A DNA stretch of 64,000 bases, from positions 218,483-282,482 of the forward strand of contig KB904821.1 in NCBI GenBank assembly GCA_000380225.1, read 5' to 3'. This DNA comes from a filamentous cyanobacterium ESFC-1. GTDB taxonomy: Bacteria > Cyanobacteriota > Cyanobacteriia > Cyanobacteriales > Spirulinaceae. Shown here in pieces: positions 9,774 through 18,246 of this stretch. Every line of letters begins with the position of its first letter. Position 1 is the stretch's first letter. Below the pieces are notes generated by a model, which was not told the DNA's origin, did not search any database, and was given only the letters and a program-made list of their open reading frames with translations. Made by a program: the position numbers and the translations under genes.

Positions 9774-10166
9774 TGGAGCCGAGCAGAGTCGAACTGCTGT
9801 CCAGACTGGGTACTAACTTTTCGCTCATTCACAGGCTTAGTCCTATTTAACCCGCAGGACTGGGATCGCCGATTGTCCCTGGCGACGGGATTCTCTAACA
9901 AAGTCTTTGCCAATCAACAGGTTAGAGTCTGTTGAGTAGCGCATCCGTTGGGGTTGTGTCTGTAGCCCTTAACGGAGTCAGACTACAAACGCTCGAAACC
10001 TATGAGAGGTTTATTTTAGGCAGCTACAGGAGCTGCTTTACGAGCAAAAGGAACGATGTTGTTCGCAGTTACAATTTGTTTGAGCCTTGGATTTACGAGA
10101 GGAGACTCACTCTCGGCCTGCATCACAAATAAGCTTTATTCAGCCTGTCGAAACCATTACGGCCCC
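9774..10166 (-). ncRNA. ssrA: tmRNA (transfer-messenger RNA)
   Basis: tmRNA rescues stalled ribosomes and tags the nascent peptide for proteolysis. The 5' end GGGGCCGTAATGGTTTCGAC (10166-10147) is the tmRNA signature. The 3' end carries the T-arm GCAGTTCGACTCTGC and the acceptor strand CGGCTCC-A, which pairs with GGGGCCG. The terminal CCA is not encoded (TTC follows the discriminator A). The tag reading frame at 10066-10016 gives ANNIVPFARKAAPVAA and a TAA stop, the cyanobacterial type. The total of 393 nt is one-piece, not permuted. A sigma70-type promoter and a terminator flank it. SmpB is not in the window. Confidence 0.97.
10016..10066 (-). CDS. ssrA: tmRNA proteolysis tag reading frame
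   Basis: The resume codon is GCG at 10066-10064. Translation gives ANNIVPFARKAAPVAA followed by TAA. The hydrophobic end PVAA is the usual degron for ClpXP-type recognition. This is translated only in trans, after the alanine carried by the tmRNA itself. Confidence 0.93.
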   Translation of the reverse strand, partial: ANNIVPFARKAAPVAA

Positions 10167-10193
10167 GTGCTGCGCTTTTTAGGCGTTAACTTT

Positions 10194-10222
10194 ATTATAG
10201 CGATCGCATCGGAAAACGACAA
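10194..10222 (-). promoter_or_regulatory. Promoter of ssrA
   Basis: A consensus -10 TATAAT (10199-10194) lies 17 bp downstream of a -35-like TTGTCG (10222-10217) on the minus strand. Expected initiation is near 10187, leaving a short 5' leader that would be removed by RNase P. The promoter sits immediately downstream of the stop codon of the glycosyltransferase gene, so ssrA has its own transcription start. Confidence 0.75.
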
Positions 10223-10224
10223 CC

Positions 10225-11445
10225 TTATCCTGCCGCGATATTTTTCTTTGACAAAGAAAAAATAGCTTTGAGATTATTGCGGCGTGGGGTATGTTGTCGT
10301 CGGTCTAAAATGGCTTGATACAAAGCTTCGAGGCTAGTAACGTTCTTTCGTAGGGTATAGCAATCTTCGACCCGTTGACGGGCTTTTTGGCCGTAATCTC
10401 GCAACATGGATTCAGGACAATCGCGAAACTTTTGTAACCACGGTTTAAGTTGGCCGGTAACATTTTTGGTATCGAGAACAATCCCGACACCTTCGAGGAC
10501 TTCTCCATCAGCCCCGGCATCTGTCGCAATACAAGCGACATTACAAGCCATCGCTTCGAGTAAAGATAAAGACAAACCCTCTACCAAAGACGGCAAAATA
10601 AACACATCTGCTGCTTGCAGAATATTAATCCGTTGTTGTTCGTCTCCCACATAGCCCAACCAAATAATGCCATCTTCAGGGCCGTAGTGGGTCATCAATA
10701 AAGGTCGTAACGGCCCGTCTCCCACAATCACCAGTTTACAATCGGGCCCCATTTGAGCTTGTTTCCAAGCCTTGAGGAGAGATTCAACGTTTTTTTCTGC
10801 CGAAATCCGCCCTTGATACACAAACAAGCGTTTGGCCTCAAATTTTTCTTTGAGGGGACAATCGCAAGTAACAGAGGGTAAGGAATGAGGATTAGGTGTG
10901 TACTTGGTTTCGTCTACCCCATTTGGAATCACCGCGACTTTGTGGGGGGGGACTCCCAGATGAATCAGTTTCTCGCGCTGACGCTGGGAAAAGACAATAG
11001 TGCAGTCGTAATGGGCCAAGAAAGGGGCATACAGTTGGTAAATAAAGTGTTGCGTCCAAGAAGCCAAGCTGCGGCTTTGACTGTCAAAGGGGGGATGAAA
11101 CGTAGCAATAAGCGGTAAATCGAGATCGGCGCAAATTTCGGGTAAGCAAAAATCGAGGGTCGATAGAGTTAGGGAAGCATGAACTAAATCCGGTTGGCGG
11201 TTGTGGAGCGATCGCGTCAGAATGTGACGAGAACGAGGAACCGGAATGGTATAAACCTGGGAAGTGAAAAGAAAGGGGAGAGTCACATCCTGACCGTCGC
11301 AGGTACAATCGCGTTGAGCTTCAGCTTGAGCAAAATGGATAAAACATACCCTTTGGTTTCGGTTTTCGAGTTCGTTGGTAATTTCTCGACTGTAGGTGAC
11401 ATTACCGCAAAAGGGCGTTTTTTTTCCTAGCCAAGCAATATGCAT
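10225..11445 (-). CDS. GT4 family glycosyltransferase
   Basis: This is a retaining GT-B glycosyltransferase of family 4, 406 aa, cytoplasmic. The N-terminal Rossmann half starts MHIAWLGKKTPFCGNVTYSREI, with the acceptor-side glycine loop. The middle has VAVIPNGVDETKYTPN, typical of GT4. The C-terminal half has LFVYQGRISAEKNVESLLKA, VIVGDGPL and the EX7E-type donor site EGLSLSLLEAMAC. The sugar donor and acceptor cannot be told from sequence. It is separated from the MFS gene upstream by 100 bp and may share its transcript. The last codons run into the ssrA promoter region. Confidence 0.88.
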   Translation of the reverse strand: MHIAWLGKKTPFCGNVTYSREITNELENRNQRVCFIHFAQAEAQRDCTCDGQDVTLPFLFTSQVYTIPVPRSRHILTRSLHNRQPDLVHASLTLSTLDFCLPEICADLDLPLIATFHPPFDSQSRSLASWTQHFIYQLYAPFLAHYDCTIVFSQRQREKLIHLGVPPHKVAVIPNGVDETKYTPNPHSLPSVTCDCPLKEKFEAKRLFVYQGRISAEKNVESLLKAWKQAQMGPDCKLVIVGDGPLRPLLMTHYGPEDGIIWLGYVGDEQQRINILQAADVFILPSLVEGLSLSLLEAMACNVACIATDAGADGEVLEGVGIVLDTKNVTGQLKPWLQKFRDCPESMLRDYGQKARQRVEDCYTLRKNVTSLEALYQAILDRRQHTPRRNNLKAIFSLSKKNIAAG

Positions 11446-11545
11446 TCTGACGATCGGGTTTAAGGTTTAGGGGGGATCAATAGCCGGATCATAAAAATAG
11501 CCAGCCTCAAGTTTGACAAGAGGGGCGATCGCGCCAAGCCTAAGT

Positions 11546-12937
11546 TTAAGCCTCTGTCTGCGGGGATGCAACCGATCCGGTACGGGAAATATACCAAGTT
11601 AGGACTCCCCCTGCCAGAACAAGGGTGGCCAAACCCCATAAAACCCATTGCAACCCGAAAAAAGTTTCTGCTACCCCCGCTAGGGCTAAGGGTAAGCTCA
11701 AAGCAATATTAACGGCGTTGTTTTGCAAGCCGAAGACTTTACCGCGCATTGCTTCTGGGGTTTCGGCTTGGATGGTGGTTTGCATCGGGACTCCGACCAT
11801 GGCCGCAAATATCCCTAGACAGGCAGTTGTTGCTAAAGCTAACCCCAGGTGTTGCGTAGACAAGGATAACCCAATCAACGATCCAGCAACGCCTAGCGCC
11901 CCCCACAGCCCCAATTTGACGTTAGAAAACCGTTGTCCCCAGTTACCGAGGATAAAAGCGCCTATGCCCATTCCTACGCCCCCGGCGGCGAGGAGAAAGC
12001 CAAATTGTTCGGCTTTGATACCGGGGATGATTTCGGCTAAACGCACCGCTAATACGGCCAAAGCGGCAAAAACGGAAAATAAAATGGTGAGTTGAATTAA
12101 AGCATTGCGGACTTGATGATTTTTACCGAGATAGCGGATACCATCCCCAATATCTTGGAAAACATGGGGTTGTTCTTGGGAAGTCTCTTGATTTTTTTCT
12201 CCGGTTTTCAGCAAGATCAAAATCAACCCCGCGATCGCATAAGACCCCCCTACGACTAATTCTTTGCCAAAATCCCAAGTTATGCCGATATTGGCTAAAA
12301 CGCGATCGGTTAATTCTAATAAAGGTTCACCAACAGCAAAACCCACAATTAACAAGGCCATCATTGTGGTGGTGTACAACGAATTCGCGGGCAGTAAGTT
12401 GCGCCGCTTCACAATCAAGGGAATCGCCGCTTGTTCGGCAGGGGCAAAAAATTGGGTGAGGGTAGACACCAAAAAAGTCACGATCAGCAACACCCAAAAG
12501 CCCAAGGGCAGACCTAAAATCGGCGTGTCATTCTGGGAAAACCACAAGAAAAGCGGCAGCAGCAGCACAAGAATGCCCCGTATTAAGTTGGAAATGACTA
12601 AAACCCCTTTTTTTGACCAACGGTCTACATAAACCCCGGCTAAAGAGCCAAATAAGACCGCCGGAATGGTAAAGGCAATCATCACCGCCGATACCCAACC
12701 GCTAATGCTTTGATTTGCCCCTTGAAAGCGACTGGCAATTAAAGCAATCATCAATACCAGATAGACTTTATCGGCCAATTGCGAAAAGATTTGTCCGCAC
12801 CATAACAGTAAAAAGCGACGATTTTTGAGGACAGGGGCAAATCCGCTTGGCGGTGGAGTTTGAGGGGTGGCGGTTTCGGAATTGGGTGTTTCTGGGTTGG
12901 GAGAGTTTGGGGTTGTCTCGGATTCAAACAGTTGCAT
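11546..12937 (-). CDS. MFS transporter
   Basis: This 463-aa major facilitator protein is of the MFS_3/Enterobactin-exporter (TIGR00900-like) type. After a proline/threonine-rich cytoplasmic N terminus (residues 1-32), about twelve hydrophobic segments follow. GVYVDRWSKKGVLVISNLIRG is the conserved loop 2-3 motif. FFAPAEQAAIPLIVKRRNLLPANSL and GVPMQTTIQAETPEAMRGKVFGL are characteristic of this subfamily. The substrate is not predictable from sequence; efflux is more likely than uptake. It is followed by the GT4 gene and preceded by recO, all on the same strand. Confidence 0.88.
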   Translation of the reverse strand: MQLFESETTPNSPNPETPNSETATPQTPPPSGFAPVLKNRRFLLLWCGQIFSQLADKVYLVLMIALIASRFQGANQSISGWVSAVMIAFTIPAVLFGSLAGVYVDRWSKKGVLVISNLIRGILVLLLPLFLWFSQNDTPILGLPLGFWVLLIVTFLVSTLTQFFAPAEQAAIPLIVKRRNLLPANSLYTTTMMALLIVGFAVGEPLLELTDRVLANIGITWDFGKELVVGGSYAIAGLILILLKTGEKNQETSQEQPHVFQDIGDGIRYLGKNHQVRNALIQLTILFSVFAALAVLAVRLAEIIPGIKAEQFGFLLAAGGVGMGIGAFILGNWGQRFSNVKLGLWGALGVAGSLIGLSLSTQHLGLALATTACLGIFAAMVGVPMQTTIQAETPEAMRGKVFGLQNNAVNIALSLPLALAGVAETFFGLQWVLWGLATLVLAGGVLTWYISRTGSVASPQTEA

Positions 12938-12975
12938 TCTAGATTTCTAGGTATTTGTCAAAAATAAAAGGATTG

Positions 12976-13791
12976 TTAAAACTCTGTTACATATAACGTA
13001 TCAAGTAATGTCGCCGAACGAATCGTCTTATCGAGGTGGTATTGGCTATAATCGCGCAAAACTTTCTCGACCCGCAGCCAGGAAGTCTCGAAGCTTGGGG
13101 CTTCTGGGGGATCGTTGAGGTCGTCTAAATCGGCGGCAGTGAGTTTTTGTAAAAGCTGAAGTTCCTTGGGGTTGAGATAACGATCGATGCGAGGTCGGGT
13201 TGAGGATTGGGGAACTGCTTGAGTGGGATCGAGGGGTTCTGGGGCGATCGCGCCCCCGGCTTCAAAGCTAAACTGAATACGATCTTGGCCTTTGAGCGAT
13301 CGCCCGGTGAGACAACAGTGATGCACTTGAGGGGCGAGTCCCGCTAAGGCCAAAATGTGAAATGTACCATGAGTCAAACGAGACAAAATCGCCCCAGGGG
13401 AACTTTGAGTAATTTCACTAATGCGGCGCAAATGCTCGTTAAAGACATCATACAATTCTGTTTGTGCTTGCTCGCTCAACCCCACTGCTAATACTAATTC
13501 CGCGAGATATTGACTCGCGGTAAGTTTGCCTAAATCTCGACTGAGACGGGGATAGGATTCGAGGGTATCGGCTTGGATAATTTTATCAAGCGATCGCCCC
13601 TGCACAATTAGCAATTCATTGACCACAAACGGCTCAACTCGCCCCCGTAAGCGGGATTTTTGCTTTCTCGCTCCCGGTGCAACAGCACGAACAATGCCCC
13701 ATTCGGAGGTGAGGACGGTGACTAAGCAATCCGTTTCCCCAAAGGGCATATTTTTTAAGTTAATGCCTGTGGCTTTATAGGTTTGACCCAT
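12976..13791 (-). CDS. recO: DNA repair protein RecO
   Basis: RecO works with RecF/RecR to load RecA onto SSB-coated gaps and anneals complementary strands. The 271-aa protein has an N-terminal OB-fold (MGQTYKATGINLKNMPFGETDCLVTVLT, with KSRLRGRVEPF after it) and a helical C-terminal domain. It has HHCCLTGRSL, where the zinc-ribbon cysteines are partly degenerate. Length is slightly above the E. coli form and normal for cyanobacteria. It ends 38 bp before the MFS gene. The ATG directly abuts an AT-rich repeat (AATTTACAATGTACAATTTATAA) at 13796-13836. Confidence 0.93.
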   Translation of the reverse strand: MGQTYKATGINLKNMPFGETDCLVTVLTSEWGIVRAVAPGARKQKSRLRGRVEPFVVNELLIVQGRSLDKIIQADTLESYPRLSRDLGKLTASQYLAELVLAVGLSEQAQTELYDVFNEHLRRISEITQSSPGAILSRLTHGTFHILALAGLAPQVHHCCLTGRSLKGQDRIQFSFEAGGAIAPEPLDPTQAVPQSSTRPRIDRYLNPKELQLLQKLTAADLDDLNDPPEAPSFETSWLRVEKVLRDYSQYHLDKTIRSATLLDTLYVTEF

Positions 13792-14254
13792 ATTTTATAA
13801 TTTACAATGTACAATTTATAATTTACAATTAGCAAGCAAAGTATTCAGTCCAAATGCTTCATTAATTTTGCGATCGTTGTCTGAATTAATGGTATTTAAA
13901 AATGGATGTAAAAAACCCTAATCTCGTTCCTTAGTTCCGCCAAGGGACGTACAAATGAAGCTCCGCCTCGATTCTATAACAGAGAGGCTATTCAGAAAAA
14001 CCGCAATGCGATCTCAAATCCGTTTAATTAGTGAAGCTTCAGAACCCCTGGTTTGGAGTTTTAAAATTCCCAGTTGACTGGGTAAACGAGTGAGAAACCG
14101 GGGTTCTCGAACCAGGGTTGTTTTTTCGGATTTGATATGAGTTTACCTCTCAAATAAAAATACTAAATAACCACAATTTATTGATAATAACGAATCCGAT
14201 TTAATTTAAGCGTTACCCTTTTTTTAAAACGTAAGATTCATTGTTAATTGTTAA
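13792..14254. repeat. Intergenic region with AT-rich repeat and degenerate hairpin
   Basis: This region is noncoding. The AT-rich tract 13796-13836 (TTTACAATGTACAATTTATAA type) recurs around 14235-14275, 28470-28505 and 55145-55175. At 14040-14130, AGAACCCCTGGTTT and AAACCGGGGTTCT form an imperfect inverted pair enclosing a small CCCAGTTGACTGGG hairpin. This looks like a decayed relative of the AACCCCGGTTT hairpins at 24011 and 34186. The remainder shows no recognised feature. Confidence 0.6.
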
Positions 14255-14935
14255 TTATTCATTATTCATTGTTCTTTGCCGGATTAACTCAACCCCCCTC
14301 GAAGTTCCCAAACGCGTTGCACCTGCTAAAATGAGCGCGATCGCGTCCTCTGCTGTCCGAATCCCCCCTGATGCTTTGATTCCCACTTTGCCTCTACCTA
14401 AATCTTTTAATAACTTCACATCGTCTAGTGTTGCTCCCCCAAACCAACCCGTACTGGTTTTTAAAAAAGCGGCTCCTGCATCCATACAAATTTCTGCCGC
14501 GAGGCGTTTTTCGGTAGGTGTTAAAACGGTCATTTCTAAAATCGCTTTAACGGTTTGATCGGTTTCTTCGCAAATTTGGGCAATTTCTCGATAAATTTCG
14601 TCAGTCCGTCCCGATTTCAGCATTCCCAAGTTAATCACAACATCTAGTTCTGTTGCACCATTGCTGGCGGCTTCTTGGGCTTCGTACAGTTTGGTTTCTC
14701 TCGTTGTTGCACCAGCCGGGAACCCAATGACAGCACAAACTTGAGGTGATTTTCCGTGTAGAATTTCTACCGCTTGACGTACTGCTGCTGGATAGACGCA
14801 CACCGCCGGAAAATTATACTGAATGGCTTGCTCGCACCCCCCGGCAATTTGTTCGGGTGTTACGGTCGGTTGCAGTAAAGCATGGTCGATGTATTGAGCT
14901 AAATCGATTTCTGGATGGTTTTGCGCGATCGCCAC
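14255..14935 (-). CDS. deoC: Deoxyribose-phosphate aldolase
   Basis: DeoC splits 2-deoxyribose-5-phosphate into acetaldehyde and glyceraldehyde-3-phosphate in deoxynucleoside breakdown. Motifs: [15 protein letters not shown] at the N terminus, [52 protein letters not shown] (Schiff-base lysine) and [15 protein letters not shown] (second active-site lysine). The open frame extends to an ATG at 15115, but the GTG at 14935 is preferred. GAGG lies five bases upstream of it, and it gives 226 aa, the family norm. The last residues and the stop (MNNE, TAA) come from an ATTATTCATT-type tract. Confidence 0.9.
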   Translation of the reverse strand: MAIAQNHPEIDLAQYIDHALLQPTVTPEQIAGGCEQAIQYNFPAVCVYPAAVRQAVEILHGKSPQVCAVIGFPAGATTRETKLYEAQEAASNGATELDVVINLGMLKSGRTDEIYREIAQICEETDQTVKAILEMTVLTPTEKRLAAEICMDAGAAFLKTSTGWFGGATLDDVKLLKDLGRGKVGIKASGGIRTAEDAIALILAGATRLGTSRGVELIRQRTMNNE

Positions 14936-15356
14936 GTTTCCCTCACAATTGTTTTCAGGCCAAAGTCCTCTATTAACCGATCGTAAGGGAATTTGAGCCA
15001 AAATGAGCGCAGTTGCTAGGGCGGATTTACGACCCTTTCCCCAAAAATTTCCGCAATCCCACGGATGACTTTTGTAGGGATAAACGAAGCACGCGGTTTC
15101 TACTGAGTTTACCAAAAATTCTGGGTCTAAGGTTCCCCGTCCTGTCTTGCCGAGCTACAAGGTGCGCCTGTCTTGTCGAGCTACAAGGTGCGCCTGTCTT
15201 GTCGAGCTACAAGGTGCGCCTGTCTTGCCGAGCATTCCCTTGCGCCTTTCGGCGGCGCGGGGTCTCGACGCTTTCGGCGGCGCGGGGTCTCGGCGCTTAA
15301 AGGACGGCTTTTTATTAATTATGTTATGATTAGGGAACTAATTGGCATTTCATAGA
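14936..15356. repeat. Region with composite 26-bp-period array, copy 1
   Basis: 15141-15244 contains three units of CCTGTCTTGYCGAGCTACAA plus GGTGCG (26 bp) and one variant ending GAGCATTCCCTTGCG. The array then passes in the same 26-bp register into two units of CTTTCGGCGGCGCGGGGTCT plus CGACG/CGGCG (15245-15295). The whole array is free of stop codons in all three plus-strand frames. The same architecture occurs at 24917-25095. The tnpB gene begins 60 bp downstream. The upstream part (14936-15137) is noncoding. Confidence 0.85.
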
Positions 15357-16568
15357 ATGCTTAACCTTTCGTATCAGTATAAACTGAAATTAACGGCAAA
15401 CCAAGCCGCCGCTATTGATGAGTGGCTTTCAGTTTGTCGTTCGGTTTATAACTATGCACTGAGAGAAAGGAAGGATTGGGTAAACTCCCGCAAGTGTTTG
15501 ATAGACCGATGTTCACTTCGGTCGGAGTACACTATCGCCGCCGATGCGAAACGCCCAACTTACGCGAGTCAGTGTAAATCCCTGACGGCGGCTAAACGAA
15601 CCCACCCAAACCTTAAACTCCCTCAATCTCAAGTTCTGCAACAAACTCTAAAACAGTTAGAAGCAGCTTTCGTGAATATGTGGGATAGAGGGTTTGGGTT
15701 TCCGCGTTTTAAGAAAAAGATACGGTCTTTCGTATTCCCACAAGTCAAACCGGATGCGGTTAATGGGGATACTATCGACCTCCCCAAGATTGGGAAAGTA
15801 GAATTTCATAACTCCAGAGATATTCCCGATGGCTTTTTTGTCAAGCAAATACGAGTTATCAAGAAAGCCAGTGGGTACTACGTCTCGGTTTCAATCCAAT
15901 GCGACGTAGACGTTCCCGACGTTATGCCTCACGGCTATGCCATTGGGGTTGACTTGGGGTTAAATAGCTTTATCGCCACCAGCGAGAACCAATTTGTCAA
16001 AGGACACAAGTTTTTCAAGGAATCTGAAGGCCAGCTTAAATCGCTGCAACGGAGACTGAAAAACAAAACCAAAGGTTCAAGACGTTGGTTGAGAGTAAAG
16101 CGCCAAATTGGACTACTCCACGAAAAAATACACAACTGTCGCAAAGATTTCTTCTTCAAACTGGCTCATCAACTCTGTGATGGAGTAGGGATGATATTCG
16201 CAGAAGATTTAAATCTCAAAGCCTTGGGACGTTCGGCTTTAAGGAAAGCTTGCCTTGATGCGGCTTGGGGTTCATTTCTCGACATCCTCCGTCACGTTTG
16301 CTCGAAGCGTGGCGTGTATTTTGCCAAGGTAGACGCGAATGGGACAAGTCAGATTTGTCCCCATTGCGGAACTAACTGCGGCAAAAAGTCTCTGTCTCAA
16401 CGAGTCCATTCATGCTCTAATTGCGGCTACACCACTGATAGAGATGTAGCGGCGGCTCAAGTGGTGAAAGAACGAGGATTAAGTGCGGTAGGGCAGGTCG
16501 TACCAACGCTCGTCGAGGGTAAAGATATCGGGGCAGGAGTTTATACTCCAGCTAGAGTCTCCCTGTGA
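15357..16568 (+). CDS. tnpB: TnpB RNA-guided nuclease (IS200/IS605 superfamily, IS1341-type)
   Basis: TnpB is the transposon-encoded, omega-RNA-guided DNA endonuclease ancestral to Cas12. The 403-aa protein is complete: N-terminal helical region (LSYQYKLKLTANQAAAIDEW, CRSVYNYAL), central OrfB region, and a RuvC nuclease with the three acidic residues in GVDLGLNSF, FAEDLNLKAL and TDRDVAAAQ. A zinc ribbon lies in CPHCGTNCGK and CSNCGYTT. The ATG at 15357 is chosen; a TTG at 15342 is the only upstream option. No tnpA lies nearby, so mobility would need a transposase in trans. A right-end hairpin follows directly. Intact catalytic residues imply recent arrival or selection. Confidence 0.95.
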   Translation: MLNLSYQYKLKLTANQAAAIDEWLSVCRSVYNYALRERKDWVNSRKCLIDRCSLRSEYTIAADAKRPTYASQCKSLTAAKRTHPNLKLPQSQVLQQTLKQLEAAFVNMWDRGFGFPRFKKKIRSFVFPQVKPDAVNGDTIDLPKIGKVEFHNSRDIPDGFFVKQIRVIKKASGYYVSVSIQCDVDVPDVMPHGYAIGVDLGLNSFIATSENQFVKGHKFFKESEGQLKSLQRRLKNKTKGSRRWLRVKRQIGLLHEKIHNCRKDFFFKLAHQLCDGVGMIFAEDLNLKALGRSALRKACLDAAWGSFLDILRHVCSKRGVYFAKVDANGTSQICPHCGTNCGKKSLSQRVHSCSNCGYTTDRDVAAAQVVKERGLSAVGQVVPTLVEGKDIGAGVYTPARVSL

Positions 16569-16570
16569 CG

Positions 16571-16608
16571 CGAGAATCCCCGCTCATGACAGGACGGGGA
16601 GTTGTCAA
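16571..16608 (+). mobile_element. Right-end hairpin of the tnpB element (3' part of omega RNA)
   Basis: Just after the tnpB stop, TGACGCGAGAATCCCCG leads to a stem TCCCCG (16577-16582) / CGGGGA (16595-16600) with a 12-nt loop, then GTTGTCAAA. In the family, the omega RNA starts inside tnpB and ends at the right end, with the guide just beyond. The guide would therefore begin near 16605, but the exact boundary cannot be set by eye. A related solo end lies at 32141-32225. Confidence 0.6.
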
Positions 16609-16705
16609 ATTCTGTATTTTGTTTCCCGACTCAAATCGGCGTATTATAAAGATGCGGGTGCAAGCGGTGCATAACCCTTTCCCACTGTAGAAGGAGACAA
16701 GCCCT

Positions 16706-17185
16706 ATGAAATTATCAACCTTAACCGTTTTAACAGCAGCAGCAAGTTTATTGCTGACATTTCCAGCCCATGCGGAAAACCCCGAACATCTCGAACAGTT
16801 GTTAGAAACCAAGATATGCGCGGGTTGCGATCTGTACGGTGCAGATTTGAGTGGCGTTGATTTATCCGCATCTCACCTGATTGGTGCGGATTTACGCGAA
16901 GCCAATTTGCAAAATGCCAACCTGTTTGATGCCAATTTAGAAGGCGCAGATTTGACAGGCGCGAATTTAGAAGGTGCAAATTTGACTTCGGCTTTCGTCA
17001 CGAATGCCACCCTACGGGATGCAAACTTAGACGAAGCTGACTTTACCGCCGCCAAGCTTTACGATGTCGATGTTTTTGGCGCATCGATGAATGACATGAC
17101 CATTGTTGATGCTGAGATTTTTGAAACAGGAATCGGCATTGGTGGTAGTCTTGACCAAATTGACCCGGAATGGTTCCCCGAATAA
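16706..17185 (+). CDS. Secreted pentapeptide-repeat protein
   Basis: This 159-aa protein has a Sec signal peptide (KLSTLTVLTAAASLLLTFPAHA, likely cleaved after AHA at about residue 23). A paired-cysteine segment KICAGCDLYG follows, and then some 14 pentapeptide repeats of A(D/N)LXX type (GADLSGVDLSASHLIGADLR onward to residue 130), ending in an acidic tail. Such repeats form a right-handed quadrilateral beta-helix. Cyanobacteria have many, and exported ones are probably periplasmic or lumenal; function is unknown. GAAGGAGA 13 to 6 bases before the ATG is a strong ribosome binding site. It is convergent with the MetF-like gene. Confidence 0.88.
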   Translation: MKLSTLTVLTAAASLLLTFPAHAENPEHLEQLLETKICAGCDLYGADLSGVDLSASHLIGADLREANLQNANLFDANLEGADLTGANLEGANLTSAFVTNATLRDANLDEADFTAAKLYDVDVFGASMNDMTIVDAEIFETGIGIGGSLDQIDPEWFPE

Positions 17186-17225
17186 ACCCGTTGAGTGCAT
17201 CTCCGGGTGCATCTAACCTGATTTT

Positions 17226-18122
17226 TTACGATTTTTCGAGGGGTTCGATCCCCGCCATATCTAGAATTTGGGGAATTAAGTTTTCCTTTTTCACCGCCAT
17301 CATGTGAACTCCTTGGCAAATGTCTTTGGCAAGGCGGACTTGTTCGGCAGCAATTTTCATCCCTTCATAAAGAGGATCCTCAGCAGCACCGAGGCGGTCA
17401 ATAATGTGCTGAGGAATATCGACTCCAGGGACACAACGGTTAATAAACTGGGCGTTTTTAGCAGATTTAAGTAGGAAAATGCCAGCTAATATTGGTTTAT
17501 CCGTTGCGGCAGCGACTTGGTGCATAAACTTGTCTAAGCGCTCAAAGTCTGTAATCAACTGACTTTGGAAAAACTGCGCTCCCGCTTCAACTTTGCGCTC
17601 AAACCGCTTTTGTACGCTTGACCAGCTTTTGATTTGAGGATCGACCGCAGCCCCGGCAAACAGGTTTGTGGGGTCGTCTGGTAGAGCTTTGTCGTTAAAA
17701 TCGAAGCCTGTGTTGAGTTTACTAATTAATTTCAACAAACGGACGGATTCAAGGTCAAAAACCGCTTTGGCTTTGGGGTGATCTCCCGCTTTAACGGGAT
17801 CGCCAGTGAGGGCTAAAATATTGTGAATGCCTAAAGCCGAAGCGCCCAAAAGGTCTGCTTGTAAGCCGATGAGGTTGCGATCGCGACAAGCGATTTGACA
17901 AATCGGTTCGATGTTCTGTTGCTGTAAAATCACCGCCATAGCTAGGGACGACATTCGCAACACCGCCCGACTGCCATCAGTAATATTAACAGCATGAACG
18001 CGATTTTTCAGACTTTGGGCCATCGCGATCGCGTGGGTGGGATTACTCCCTTTTGGTGGTGCAACTTCGGCAGTAATCAGAAATTCTTTGGCTCGGACAG
18101 CAGTACGAAAGCGGTTAGTCAT
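17226..18122 (-). CDS. metF: Methylenetetrahydrofolate reductase-family protein
   Basis: This 298-aa (beta/alpha)8-barrel flavoprotein of the MTHFR family reduces 5,10-methylene-THF to 5-methyl-THF for methionine synthesis. Motifs: FLITAEVAPPKGSNP (catalytic glutamate region), ITDGSRAVLRMSSLAMAVIL, CQIACRDRNLIGLQADLLGA and ILALTGDPVKAGDHPKA, followed by GAQFFQSQLITD (substrate loop). It lacks the C-terminal regulatory domain of eukaryotic enzymes. It is of the divergent bacterial type that in other organisms pairs with a zinc/C-terminal partner, so a role as a subfamily enzyme with altered electron donor is possible. It stands alone. Confidence 0.85.
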   Translation of the reverse strand: MTNRFRTAVRAKEFLITAEVAPPKGSNPTHAIAMAQSLKNRVHAVNITDGSRAVLRMSSLAMAVILQQQNIEPICQIACRDRNLIGLQADLLGASALGIHNILALTGDPVKAGDHPKAKAVFDLESVRLLKLISKLNTGFDFNDKALPDDPTNLFAGAAVDPQIKSWSSVQKRFERKVEAGAQFFQSQLITDFERLDKFMHQVAAATDKPILAGIFLLKSAKNAQFINRCVPGVDIPQHIIDRLGAAEDPLYEGMKIAAEQVRLAKDICQGVHMMAVKKENLIPQILDMAGIEPLEKS

Positions 18123-18246
18123 CGGTTGCTTTTTTGATTTCTATTATCCCTCAAAGATGGAGGAGATCAAAAGTGTAACCGATTGTTGTGGGTGATGGGG
18201 ATCGCCATAGACTCCCTCACTCCGTGAGCTGCCACCCAAATCAGGA

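Noticed and set aside
11625-12632. Long plus-strand frames (156 and 122 codons) opposite the MFS gene
   Set aside because: They are antisense shadows of a high-quality membrane transporter gene and have no recognisable motif.
14936-15115. N-terminal extension of deoC to the ATG at 15115
   Set aside because: The added 60 residues do not resemble the aldolase family, while GTG at 14935 has a good ribosome binding site and gives the normal length.
15141-15295. Possible CRISPR array
   Set aside because: Units are contiguous with no unique spacers, change type within the array, and no cas genes are present; it is a tandem repeat.
17238-17256. GGTTCGATCCCC, resembling a tRNA T-arm
   Set aside because: It lies inside the metF coding sequence and no acceptor or anticodon arm pairs with it.
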